Shown here in pieces: positions 52,353 to 60,606 of a stretch of 64,000 nucleotides of DNA (within the stretch, counting starts at the first letter, position 1; each line of letters starts with the position of its first letter). The DNA comes from Caulobacterales bacterium (GTDB taxonomy: Bacteria; Pseudomonadota; Alphaproteobacteria; Caulobacterales; Caulobacteraceae), in assembly GCA_019510435.1 (NCBI GenBank), contig JAEKKJ010000012.1:62001-126000 (forward strand). The letters are read 5' to 3'. The notes below the pieces were generated by a model that did not search any database, was not told the DNA's origin, and saw only the letters and a program-made list of their open reading frames with translations. Both the position numbers and the translations under genes were made by a program.

Positions 52353-53314
52353 TTGAGCGGCTCCACGTCCACCGGCTGGCCGACGTTGAGGCGCACGCTG
52401 GGGCGGGCCTCGACGAGGTAGACCAGGCGATCGCGGGCCTCGCGGCTGTAGATCACCGGCGGGGTGAACTCGGCGCGGGGGCTGACGAAGTCGATGCGGG
52501 CGGTGAGGCCCTTGGCGCAGCCGTCGCAGCCGAAGCGCACCACGCGGCCGACCCGATAGGCCGCAAGCTGCCGCTCCGGCACGAAGAACCGCAGCTTGAT
52601 CCGCTCGTCGGGCAGGAGGCTGAGGATCGGCTGGTTGGCCGGCGCCCATTCGCCGGCGTGGAAGAAGACGTCCTCCACCCGCGCCGCGCCAGGAGCCTTG
52701 GGCGCCACGTCCGAGAGCCGGGCGCCGGCGCCGGTGGTGGCGGCCTGGGCCTGCTGGACGCGCGCGTCCGCCGCGCGGATCTGGTCGGCGCGCTGGCCGA
52801 GGGCGGCGGCGTCGCGCTGGCGCCTGGCGGCGCGCACCTGGGCCTCGGCGGCCTGGGCGTTGGCGCGGGCGTCGTCCAGCCGCGCCGGGGCGTCCCAGCC
52901 CGCGCGCACCAGGGGCTCGGTGCGGCGCAAGGTCGCCTCGGCGTCGCGGGCGCGGGCCTCGGCGGCGGCGATGTTGGCCTCGTAGACCGCCAGCTCCACG
53001 GGCCGCTGGCCCTTGCGGGCGTCCTCGGCCTGGGCCGCCGCGGCGGCCAGGCTGGCGGCGGCCTGGCCGTACTCGGCCTGCACCTGGGCGGGGTCGACCA
53101 CGAACAGCGGCTGGCCGGCGACCACGTCCTGGCCGCGCTCCACCCGCACCGTGCGCACCGTGCCCGCGACCGGCGCCGCCAGGTACAGCGGCTCGCCCTC
53201 GATGTAGCCGGAAAGGGTCTTCGGCCGCGAAAAGCGCGGCAGGAGGACCAGGAAGGCGACGATGGCGGCCGCGGCCACGAGCAGGCCCACGACCAGGATG
53301 CGTTGGCGCTTCAT
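52349..53314 (-). CDS. HlyD-type periplasmic adaptor (YbhG-like)
   Basis: Membrane-fusion protein of 321 aa. It has an N-terminal membrane anchor (about 5-26), a lipoyl half-motif (LAAPVAGTVRTVRVERGQDV), a long Ala/Gln/Glu coiled coil (about 75-195), then the returning barrel domain. It would link the ABC-2 pump to an outer-membrane channel. Coupled by 4-base overlaps to both its neighbours. Confidence 0.9.
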   Translation of the reverse strand: MKRQRILVVGLLVAAAAIVAFLVLLPRFSRPKTLSGYIEGEPLYLAAPVAGTVRTVRVERGQDVVAGQPLFVVDPAQVQAEYGQAAASLAAAAAQAEDARKGQRPVELAVYEANIAAAEARARDAEATLRRTEPLVRAGWDAPARLDDARANAQAAEAQVRAARRQRDAAALGQRADQIRAADARVQQAQAATTGAGARLSDVAPKAPGAARVEDVFFHAGEWAPANQPILSLLPDERIKLRFFVPERQLAAYRVGRVVRFGCDGCAKGLTARIDFVSPRAEFTPPVIYSREARDRLVYLVEARPSVRLNVGQPVDVEPLK

Positions 53315-53949
53315 GGGCGGGCGTCCTCGAGCAGCAGGCCGGTGAGCAGGGTCTCCACGTGCTGGCGCAGCAGCGCCGGCACGTCGAACGGCTCGGCGCC
53401 CACGGGCACGAAGGTCTCGCGCCAGAGCACCGCCATCAGCACCGGCGCCACCGTCTGCAGCGCAAAGGCGCGCGGATCGCCGGGTTTGACCTCGCCGCGG
53501 GCCTGGGCGGCGGTGATCGCGCCGGTCATGGCGCCCAGGGCGTGGACCACCAGGTCGTCGTGCCAGACGCGGGCGATCTCCGGGAAGTTCCGCGCCTCGC
53601 CCACGACCATCTTCAGCACGCCGCCGATGGGGGTGGTCTCGATCACATGGCCCAGATGGGCGGCGACCCCGCGCAGCAGGTCGGCCAGCGGGCCGGGGTG
53701 GGCCGCGATCATTGCGCGCACCGCGGTGATGTTGGGCGCCAGGGCCTGGTCGACCACCGCGCGGAAGATGTCTTCCTTGGTCTCGAAGTAGAGGTAGACG
53801 GCGCCCTTCGAGACCCCGGCGCGGGCGGCGATGTCGTCCAGCTTCGCCGCGGCGAAGCCCTTCTCCGCGAACACGGCCAGCGCCGCCTCGACGATCTCCG
53901 CCGGCCGGTCCGCCTTGCGACGACGGAACTTCGGGCCGCCCGTTTCCAT
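53311..53949 (-). CDS. TetR family regulator of the ABC exporter operon
   Basis: Regulator of 212 aa with an N-terminal helix-turn-helix (IVEAALAVFAEKGFAAAKLDDIAARAGVSKGAVYLYFETKEDIF) and an AefR-like ligand domain. It is the first gene of the operon, overlapping hlyD by four bases, so it is probably self-regulated. A palindrome directly upstream is a likely operator. ATG 53949 is preferred; the frame extends upstream into the palindrome. Confidence 0.92.
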   Translation of the reverse strand: METGGPKFRRRKADRPAEIVEAALAVFAEKGFAAAKLDDIAARAGVSKGAVYLYFETKEDIFRAVVDQALAPNITAVRAMIAAHPGPLADLLRGVAAHLGHVIETTPIGGVLKMVVGEARNFPEIARVWHDDLVVHALGAMTGAITAAQARGEVKPGDPRAFALQTVAPVLMAVLWRETFVPVGAEPFDVPALLRQHVETLLTGLLLEDARP

Positions 53950-53975
53950 CGGCGTCGTCCTGAAAACAGCCAAGT

Positions 53976-53999
53976 TAATAACTGACTGGAAAGTTATTA
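53976..53999. promoter_or_regulatory. Probable TetR operator upstream of the exporter operon
   Basis: TAATAACT (53976-53983) and AGTTATTA (53992-53999) are perfect 8-base inverted arms with an 8-base centre, starting 26 bases upstream of the tetR ATG. The AT-rich palindrome stands out sharply from the GC-rich surroundings and fits a TetR dimer site overlapping the promoter. Confidence 0.7.
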
Positions 54000-54227
54000 G
54001 CATGGCGTTCACCGGCCGGCAACCGGGAGGCGCCAGGAGGGGCCGCTCGGAGGAGGGGCGTCAGCAGGTCGCATGGCGATGGACCCTGGGGCGCCCATTT
54101 TCCGCCCCGGTCTGACGGCAAGGACCACAAGCCGCGCCCTGGGCTCCTGTCCGGCGCGGGCCATCCCGTCCGCCAGGAACGCCGGCGCCAGTCCGGCATG
54201 GCGGTCTCGTCGCGTGAAGGGTGTCGA

Positions 54228-54923
54228 ATGCAGCAGGGCTTGCGTGCGCGTGTTTCCAACTGGGCCGGTCGCCGGTCGCTGCAGGTGGCGGTCCTGACGT
54301 GCGCCGTGGCGGCCAGCGCCGCGGCCGCCACGCCCCTGGCCCACGTCGCCAAGCCCGTGTTCAGCCTGAGCGCCGCCGCAGCAGCGGAGCCGGCCGCCCC
54401 CGCGCCCGCGCCGGAGGTGCTGGTCTGGCAGGGCGCCGACCTGGACGGCGACGGCAAGGCCGACTTCGCCAACCCCACCGGCGAGGCGCCCCGCACCCAC
54501 GATGTCTATGGCGAGGGCGCGTTCGGCGCCTCCCGCGACGGCGGCGCCCGGCCGCACGAGGGCGTCGACTTCCGCGCCCATGCCGGCCAGACGGTGGAGG
54601 CGCCGATCTCCGGCTATGTCACCAAGATCGGCTACGCCTATCCGGGCGACGAGAGCCTGAAGTTCGTGGAGATCACTAACCCCGCCCTGCACTACGAGGC
54701 GCGGGTCTTCTATGTGAACCCGCAGGTGGAGGTGGGCGAGGCGGTCGCGGTCGGCCACCCGATCGGCACCGCGCACACCCTGCAGCGCCGCTATCCGGGC
54801 GGCATGACCGACCACGTGCACCTGGAGCTCGTCGACCGTCGCGGCCAGCATGTGGACGCCCAGCGCCTGATCGTGGCGCGGATGGAGCCGGCGGACACCG
54901 GCGTCATGGCCGCGGCGGACTAG
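54228..54923 (+). CDS. Secreted M23 family peptidase
   Basis: Protein of 231 aa with an N-terminal hydrophobic export segment (about 17-40) and a LytM/M23 domain whose zinc ligands are visible in RPHEGVDFRA and DHVHLELV. A DLDGDGKADF loop before the domain looks like a calcium-binding loop. M23 enzymes cut peptidoglycan cross-bridges or act as activators. ATG 54228 is chosen; an in-frame ATG at 54198 is possible. The last four bases overlap the convergent gene. Confidence 0.83.
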   Translation: MQQGLRARVSNWAGRRSLQVAVLTCAVAASAAAATPLAHVAKPVFSLSAAAAAEPAAPAPAPEVLVWQGADLDGDGKADFANPTGEAPRTHDVYGEGAFGASRDGGARPHEGVDFRAHAGQTVEAPISGYVTKIGYAYPGDESLKFVEITNPALHYEARVFYVNPQVEVGEAVAVGHPIGTAHTLQRRYPGGMTDHVHLELVDRRGQHVDAQRLIVARMEPADTGVMAAAD

Positions 54924-55738
54924 GGTTTTCCCAGCAGAGCCGAGATGTCGTGCCCGCTCGCCGCGGCGCCGAGGGCGTCGAAGCGGCCGTGGTCGGCGAT
55001 GTCGCGGGCGGCGGCGAGGAAGCCGGCCCAGGCGGTGCGGGCCAGGGCGCCGCCGACGCTGATCCGCCGCACGCCGAGGTCGGCGAGGGCGGCCACGGAA
55101 AGGCCGGGCCCGCTCATCAGCACGTTGAGGGGCTTGGGCGCGACGGCCCTCACCGCCGCGGCGATGTCCTCGGCGGTGCGCAGCCCCGGGGCGTAGAGGC
55201 AGTCCGGGCCTGCGTCGGCCAGCCGGGCCAGGCGGTCCAGCGTCTGGCCGAGGTCCATCTGCCCGATCAGCAGCCCCTCGGCGCGGGCGACCAGCACCGC
55301 GCCGGAACCCTCGGCGTCCACGGCCGCGCGGGCGGCCCGCACGCGCTCGACGGCGAGCGCGGTGTCGTAGAGCGGATGGCCCGGTTCGTGGCTCATGTCC
55401 TCGATGGAAAGGCCCGCCACCCCGGTGTCCAGCGCGCGGCGGACATTGGCGGCGACCTCTTCGGGCGCGTCGGCGTAGCCGTTTTCGAAGTCGGCGTTGA
55501 TGGGCAGGTCCACCGCCGCGGACAGCTCCGCCAAGTGGGCCAGCACAGCCTCCAGCGGCGCGGCGTTGTCCTGCCGGCCGGTGGACCAGGCGAAGCCGGA
55601 GCTGGTGGAGGCCAGGGCCTGGAAGCCCAGGGCCTGCAGCGCCCGGGCGCTGCCAACGTCCCAGGGGTTGGGAATCACGAAGCAGCCCTGTGCGTGCAGG
55701 GCGCGGAAGCGCGCGCGCTTCTCCGCTGGCGTGGGCAT
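54920..55738 (-). CDS. Isocitrate lyase/PEP mutase superfamily protein
   Basis: Enzyme of 272 aa with a TIM-barrel pattern: VIPNPWDVGSAR, STSSGFAWS, DLPINADFENGYAD, GLSIEDMSH and LVARAEGL. These match the PEP mutase/2-methylisocitrate lyase group, where the Asp/Glu residues bind magnesium. The exact substrate (phosphonate or carboxylate) is unclear because the distinguishing loop is not diagnostic. GGAGGG just upstream supports ATG 55738. Confidence 0.85.
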   Translation of the reverse strand: MPTPAEKRARFRALHAQGCFVIPNPWDVGSARALQALGFQALASTSSGFAWSTGRQDNAAPLEAVLAHLAELSAAVDLPINADFENGYADAPEEVAANVRRALDTGVAGLSIEDMSHEPGHPLYDTALAVERVRAARAAVDAEGSGAVLVARAEGLLIGQMDLGQTLDRLARLADAGPDCLYAPGLRTAEDIAAAVRAVAPKPLNVLMSGPGLSVAALADLGVRRISVGGALARTAWAGFLAAARDIADHGRFDALGAAASGHDISALLGKP

Positions 55739-55864
55739 GGGACCCTCCATGGCTGAGCTCGACGGCGCAAGGTGAAGCGGAATGGCGAGGCGTGGAACGG
55801 GGGCGAAACGAATCGCGACCGAATCACTGACATCCAGCGATTCAGCTTTCGTTCCCTACGACAT

Positions 55865-55892
55865 ATTGTATCTGATTTGCTTCGACCCACAA
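55865..55892 (-). promoter_or_regulatory. Candidate promoter for the PEP mutase-family gene
   Basis: On the minus strand TTGTGG is followed after 16 bases by TACAAT, in an AT-rich patch about 130 bases upstream of the gene start. The match is moderate and untested. Nearby inverted repeats GAATCGC/GCGATTC and GCTTCG/CGAAGC are also present. Confidence 0.35.
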
Positions 55893-55941
55893 CGAAGCTT
55901 GGTCCTGCGAGATGCGGTGACGGCCAAGTCCGCGGGTCGCC

Positions 55942-55970
55942 TTGACGCGCTGGGGCCCCTTCCTCTATAT
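55942..55970 (+). promoter_or_regulatory. Promoter of rpmB
   Basis: TTGACG (55942-55947) and CTATAT (55965-55970) with an exact 17-base spacer give a strong housekeeping promoter about 60 bases upstream of the L28 start. Confidence 0.65.
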
Positions 55971-56032
55971 GGCCCGCTCTTTCGCGCGGGCGCTGCTCGC
56001 CGATCACCTATTCCTGCGAAGGTTATCTCGCC

Positions 56033-56329
56033 ATGTCGCGTCGCTGCGAAATCACGGGTGTCGGGCCGATGGTCGGTCACAACGTGAGCCACTCGAACAT
56101 CAAGACCAAGCGCCGGTTCATGCCAAACCTGACGGCGCTGACGTTGATGTCGGACTCGCTGGGCCAGGCCTTCACGCTGCGGATCACCAATGCCGCCCTG
56201 CGGACCGTGGACGCCAAGGGCGGCCTGGACGCGGTGCTGCTGAAGGCCAAGGACGAGGTGCTCTCGGCCAAGGCCCTGAAGATCAAGCGCCAGGTGAAGG
56301 CCAAGCTCGCCGAGCAGCCCGCCGCCTGA
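56033..56329 (+). CDS. rpmB: 50S ribosomal protein L28
   Basis: Ribosomal protein of 98 aa beginning MSRRCEITGVGPMVGHNVSHSNIKTKRRF, the usual alphaproteobacterial L28 start without zinc Cys pairs. It is a single-gene unit with its own promoter and a strong terminator 25 bases downstream. Confidence 0.96.
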   Translation: MSRRCEITGVGPMVGHNVSHSNIKTKRRFMPNLTALTLMSDSLGQAFTLRITNAALRTVDAKGGLDAVLLKAKDEVLSAKALKIKRQVKAKLAEQPAA

Positions 56330-56353
56330 CGCGGCACGATGTGTCGTTCCGAA

Positions 56354-56380
56354 GGGGCCGCCCGCGAGGGCGGCCCTTTT
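56354..56380 (+). terminator. Intrinsic terminator after rpmB
   Basis: Perfect 9-bp stem GGGCCGCCC/GGGCGGCCC (56355-56363 and 56368-56376) with a GCGA loop, followed by TTTT. Confidence 0.92.
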
Positions 56381-56425
56381 GCTGTCTGGGCTCAGCCGCC
56401 GACCGGCGCCGCAGGCATCCTTGTT

Positions 56426-56524
56426 TTGACCACCAAGACCGCCAAGACCACCAAGAGGCCTGTGTCCGACGCCGGCCGCGTCCACTCGGATCCCTTGGTG
56501 GTCTTCGTGGTCTTGGTGGTCCAA
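56426..56524. repeat. Inverted element with arms of tandem GACCACCAA units
   Basis: The left arm (56426-56455) and right arm (56494-56524) are near-perfect reverse complements built from three 9-mers of the type GACCACCAA. The 38-base centre is unrelated. The arm length, 9-base period and 38-base centre repeat the design of the element at 41076-41175, although the unit sequence differs. It lies between rpmB and the convergent hydrolase gene. Confidence 0.85.
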
Positions 56525-56577
56525 TCGACCTTCAGGTCCGCCGCCGTCTAATGGATGCGCGCTTGCGCGCGGCCTCG

Positions 56578-57321
56578 TTACTTCAGCGCCCCGTCGAAGA
56601 GGGCGATGAGTTCGCGCCAGTGGCGTTCGGCGCCGTCCGGGTTGTGGACCGGCATGTCGGCCGGCACCCAGCCGTGGCGGCAGCCGGGCCAGATGGAGAC
56701 CTGCGCGTCCACGCCGGCGTCGGCCAGCGCCGCGGCCAGGCGGTCCTTCTGCAGGGCGTCGAAGCTGGCGTCCTCGTCGGCGCCGGCCACCAGCACCTTG
56801 GCCTTGATGTTCGGGGCCAGCAGGTGCGGGCTCTTCGGATCGTCCGTGGCCAGGTTGCCGCCGTGGAAGGCCGCCGCGGCCACGACGCGCTCGGGGAAGG
56901 TCCCGGCGGCGCGCAGGGCGATCGCGCCCCCCATGCAGTAGCCGGTGACGCCGATCCGCGAAGGCAGGGCCCGCGGGTCCTTGTCCAGGAACTCGATGCA
57001 GCCCTCGGTGTCGGTCATCTGCCGCTCCGCGCCGGTGGAGGCCCGCAGCTTGCCGAACAGGGCCACCGCCTCGGGATCGCCCGCCCGCGCCTTGGCAATG
57101 TCCGGCGGATCGTAACGGCCGGCGCGCCAGAAGAGGTCGGGGAGCAGGACGTAGTAGCCCGCCGCCGCCAGCCGCTCGCCCATGTCGAACAGGGCGGGAC
57201 GGATCGCCGGCGCGTCCATGAACAGGATCGCCGCCGGCCAGGGCCCGCCGCTGTCGTCCGGCATGAAGGCGAAGCCGCGCGCGTCGCCGTCGGCGGTGGG
57301 GATGGTGACGTCCTCTCTCAT
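56578..57321 (-). CDS. Dienelactone hydrolase family protein
   Basis: Alpha/beta hydrolase of 247 aa. The nucleophile is Cys129 in GVTGYCMGGAIAL, with the His in CRHGWVPADM, as in dienelactone hydrolases, which open lactone rings of aromatic breakdown products. No Sec signal is present. The ATG overlaps the stop of the lipoprotein gene upstream (ATGA), making it the third gene of a coupled operon with cobT. Its real substrate is unknown. Confidence 0.87.
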   Translation of the reverse strand: MREDVTIPTADGDARGFAFMPDDSGGPWPAAILFMDAPAIRPALFDMGERLAAAGYYVLLPDLFWRAGRYDPPDIAKARAGDPEAVALFGKLRASTGAERQMTDTEGCIEFLDKDPRALPSRIGVTGYCMGGAIALRAAGTFPERVVAAAAFHGGNLATDDPKSPHLLAPNIKAKVLVAGADEDASFDALQKDRLAAALADAGVDAQVSIWPGCRHGWVPADMPVHNPDGAERHWRELIALFDGALK

Positions 57322-58283
57322 GGGCTGGCTCCCGGTGGGGGCCGCCAGTCGAAGGCGAGCAGCAGCGTCCGCTGGCGGCTGGAGAAGTTGTCGTCGGAGA
57401 TCAGGTAAAGGCGCACCGAGCCGTCGGGGTTCGGGAGGGCCGCGAGGCCCTCGAAATTGTCGACGGTGGCCGGGGCGCCGATGCGATGGGTGTCCAGGGT
57501 GCGGCCGGCGGCGTCGGTGATCCGGATCCGGATGGTCACAGCCTCGGTGAGCGGATTGTAGTCGCGCAGCAGGAAGGCCCAGCGGCCGCCCGGCAGCGCA
57601 CGGGCCGACGTCAGCCAGCCTTCCCCGGCGCCAGGCACGGCGAAGCTCTTGGCGCAGCCGCCGGCGAGCCGGCAGACCCAGGTCTCGCGGGTGTCCTCCC
57701 GGCCGACCCGATAGGCGTCGGGTCCGTCGGCGGGATCCAGCGCCAGGGCCTCCATGCCCTCGTTGTTGGGGAACGGGGCGTCCGGATGCGGGACCTCGCG
57801 CGGCGGCGTCCCGTCCGCCGGATAGAGGAGGATGCGATGATGGCGCTCGAAGCTGACCATCAGGTCGCCGTTGGGCCACAGCGCCAGGCCCTCGGCGTCG
57901 CTCTCGGACTTGCCGGCCGGCAGCGGCTGGCCGTCGGGGCCGGCGAGCCTTGCGAAGGTGGCGTCGGCCACGCCTGTCAGGCGCCCCTCGGCGTCGAGCA
58001 CGATGCGCGCGCGGACCAGATCGCCCTCGTCGCTCTGGCTGATCATCCGCCCGTCCGGCAGCACCACCAGGTCGGAGAGCCCGTGCAGGCGCGCGGTGTC
58101 CTTGGAGGTGAGGACCAGTCCGCCGGCATAGGTGAAGTTGTCCGCCGGCCCTGGCTTGGCGCCCTCCCGCCACTCGGCCACGGGCTGGGCGTCCACGTGG
58201 ATCGGGACGGGCAGGGCGCTGGCGGGCGGCGCGCAGGCGGCCAGCGAGGCCGCGACCAGCGCCAGCCCCGCCCACCGCCTCAA
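57318..58283 (-). CDS. Esterase-like activity of phytase family lipoprotein
   Basis: Protein of 321 aa. [17 protein letters not shown] is a lipoprotein signal with lipidated Cys near residue 17-18. The rest has beta-propeller-like features of the phytase esterase-like family: [54 protein letters not shown] and NFEGLAALP. The start is TTG 58283, fixed by a 4-base overlap (TTGA) with cobT and a GGAGG upstream. Substrate unknown. Confidence 0.78.
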   Translation of the reverse strand: MRRWAGLALVAASLAACAPPASALPVPIHVDAQPVAEWREGAKPGPADNFTYAGGLVLTSKDTARLHGLSDLVVLPDGRMISQSDEGDLVRARIVLDAEGRLTGVADATFARLAGPDGQPLPAGKSESDAEGLALWPNGDLMVSFERHHRILLYPADGTPPREVPHPDAPFPNNEGMEALALDPADGPDAYRVGREDTRETWVCRLAGGCAKSFAVPGAGEGWLTSARALPGGRWAFLLRDYNPLTEAVTIRIRITDAAGRTLDTHRIGAPATVDNFEGLAALPNPDGSVRLYLISDDNFSSRQRTLLLAFDWRPPPGASP

Positions 58284-60229
58284 GCGGTGGCCCTCCGGAC
58301 TTCCTTGAAGGTGGAGCGGCGCGTAGGCCCCTGGGGACCCTGGGTGCTGGGCGGCGGCGCCAGCAGGCCGGCGTTGCGCCGGGTGACGCGCCGCACCTCC
58401 TCGTCGAACAGGTCGGCCAGTTGCTCGACCATGGCGCCGGCCAGCTGCTCCACGTCCACGATGGTGACGGCGTTTTTGTAGTAGCGGGTGACGTCGTGGC
58501 CGATGCCGATGGCGATCAGCTGCACCGGGCTCTTGGCCTCGATCTCGCCGATCACCTCGCGCAGGTGGCGCTCCAGGTAGTGGCCGGAGTTCACCGACAG
58601 GGTGGAGTCGTCGACCGGCGCCCCGTCCGAGATCACCAGCATGATGCGCCGCGCCTCGGGCCGCCCGATCAGGCGCTGGTGCGCCCACATCAGGGCCTCG
58701 CCGTCGATGTTCTCCTTCAGCAGGCCCTCGCGCATCATCAGGCCCAGGTTGCGACGCGCTCGCCGCCAGGGGGCGTCGGCGGCCTTGTAGATGATGTGGC
58801 GCAGGTCGTTCAGCCGGCCGGGCTGGGCGGGCTTGCCGGCCTTCAGCCAGTCCTCGCGGGAGGAGCCGCCCTTCCAGGCCCGGGTGGTGAAGCCCAGGAT
58901 CTCGGTCTTGACGCTGCAGCGCTCCAGGGTGCGCGCCAGGATGTCGGCGCAGACCGCGGCCACCATGATCGGACGCCCGCGCATGGAGCCGGAGTTGTCG
59001 ATCAGGATGGTCACCACGGTGTCGCGGAACTCGGTGTCCTCCTCCTCCTTGAAGGCGAGGGATGCGGTGGGGTCGGTGATCACCCGGGTCAGGCGCGCGG
59101 TGTCCAGCAGCCCTTCCTCCAGGTCGAACGACCAGGCGCGGTTCTGCTGGGCCAGGAGCTTGCGCTGCAGGCGGTTGGCCAGGCGCGAGACCACGTTGGA
59201 GACGCTGGCCAGCTGCTGGTCCAGGTAGGCGCGCAGCCGGGTCAGCTCCTCGGGATCGCACAGCTCCTCGGCGGCCACGACCTCGTCGTGGGCGGTGGTG
59301 AAGACCTTGTAGGTGATGGCGCGGTTGTCGCCGGACGGGTCGGGCCGGGCGGGCTGGTCGCCGTCGCCCATGTCCGGCGGCTCGTCGGTGTCCTCGGCGT
59401 TGGGATCCTCCTCCGCCTGGGCCATCTGGCTGTCGGCGTCCTCGGCCTCGCGCTGGGTGGCGTCGTCCTCGTCCATCGCCGTCTGCTGCGGCGAGCGGCT
59501 CTCGCCCTCGCCGTCGTCGTCGCTGTCGGAGGCTTCCGGGTCGCCCTCCTCGCTGCCACCGTCCTCGTCCTCGGACTGCTCGGGCGCGTCGGAGAGGTCG
59601 TCGCCCATCTGCAGGTCACGGATGATGGCGCGGGCGATGCGGGCGAAGGCCTTCTGGTCGTGGACCGTGCCCTCCAGCTTGTCGAGGTCGGCGCCGGCCT
59701 TGGCTTCCACCTCGCCGCGGAACATTTCGACCAGGGCCCGGGCCATGGGCGGCGGCGGCTCGCCGGTCAGGCGCTCGCGCACCATCAGCCCGACCACCTC
59801 CGCCAGCGGCGGATTGGCCATGGCCTCCGTCTCGTTGAACACCCGGCGCGACCAGGCGTGGTCCATCACCGCCTTCAGGTTGCCGCGCACGCCGCCCATG
59901 GCGTTGGCGCCGATGGCCTCGATGCGCGCCTGCTCCAGCGAGTCATAGATCGGCTGGCCGGCGCCTGAGGCCGGCCGCGTCTTGGCGTGGGCGGCCGGGT
60001 CGTGGTGGGCGATGCGCAGGGCCATCTGGTCGGCGAGGCCGCGGATGCGCGCGGCGTCGGCCGGGGTCAGGTCGCGCGGCGGATGCGGCAGGACGGCCCG
60101 GTTGCCGGACAGCTGCGGGCCCTCGCCGGAATAGACGATCTCCAGGTCCGGGGTCTCGGCGAGCGAACGGGCGGCGTGCGCCAGCGCGCGCTTGAAGGGC
60201 TCCAGAGGGCTTTCCGGGTTCTTGGCCAT
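58280..60229 (-). CDS. cobT: Cobaltochelatase subunit CobT
   Basis: Subunit of 649 aa of the aerobic cobalt chelatase that inserts cobalt into hydrogenobyrinate diamide for vitamin B12. An N-terminal helical region is followed by a long acidic Asp/Glu-rich linker (about 210-300) and a C-terminal von Willebrand A domain with the metal-site motif DNSGSMRG. The partner subunits CobS and CobN are not in the window. ATG 60229 ([16 protein letters not shown]) is preferred over the TTG at 60241. Confidence 0.93.
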   Translation of the reverse strand: MAKNPESPLEPFKRALAHAARSLAETPDLEIVYSGEGPQLSGNRAVLPHPPRDLTPADAARIRGLADQMALRIAHHDPAAHAKTRPASGAGQPIYDSLEQARIEAIGANAMGGVRGNLKAVMDHAWSRRVFNETEAMANPPLAEVVGLMVRERLTGEPPPPMARALVEMFRGEVEAKAGADLDKLEGTVHDQKAFARIARAIIRDLQMGDDLSDAPEQSEDEDGGSEEGDPEASDSDDDGEGESRSPQQTAMDEDDATQREAEDADSQMAQAEEDPNAEDTDEPPDMGDGDQPARPDPSGDNRAITYKVFTTAHDEVVAAEELCDPEELTRLRAYLDQQLASVSNVVSRLANRLQRKLLAQQNRAWSFDLEEGLLDTARLTRVITDPTASLAFKEEEDTEFRDTVVTILIDNSGSMRGRPIMVAAVCADILARTLERCSVKTEILGFTTRAWKGGSSREDWLKAGKPAQPGRLNDLRHIIYKAADAPWRRARRNLGLMMREGLLKENIDGEALMWAHQRLIGRPEARRIMLVISDGAPVDDSTLSVNSGHYLERHLREVIGEIEAKSPVQLIAIGIGHDVTRYYKNAVTIVDVEQLAGAMVEQLADLFDEEVRRVTRRNAGLLAPPPSTQGPQGPTRRSTFKEVRRATA

Positions 60230-60333
60230 GTGCTCGGTCAATAGATCAGCAGGCCGGGCCCGCGAAACAAGGAATTCCGGAACGGCCGCGCGAAACCGGC
60301 GTTTTCACGGCCTAGGTTTCGAGGAGAGCCATC

Positions 60334-60513
60334 ATGCTCAAATGGGCCCTGATCTTCGCCATCGTCGCCATCGTGGCCGGCGCACTCGGCTTCGGCGGCA
60401 TCGCCGGCGCCGCGGCGGGCGTCGCCAAGCTGCTGTTCGGCATCGCCGTCATCGGCTTCCTGATCTTCCTGGCCCTCGGCGTCTTCGCCGGCAAGAAGAT
60501 CATGGGACGCTGA
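60334..60513 (+). CDS. DUF1328 family small membrane protein (YtjA-like)
   Basis: A 59-aa protein beginning [21 protein letters not shown], with two membrane helices and the Gly/Ala-rich hairpin [22 protein letters not shown]. It matches DUF1328/YtjA small membrane proteins of unknown role. GAGGAG seven bases upstream supports the ATG. It lies in the gap between divergent cobT and the glucose dehydrogenase gene and is easy to miss because of its size. Confidence 0.88.
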   Translation: MLKWALIFAIVAIVAGALGFGGIAGAAAGVAKLLFGIAVIGFLIFLALGVFAGKKIMGR

Positions 60514-60606
60514 GCCTTCGCGGCGGCCGACCGGTTCGTCCACAGGCGGGTCCATGACGCCGGCGGCTCGCGGGGCTAAGGTCCCCGGGCGAGTCGAGGG
60601 AGTGGC

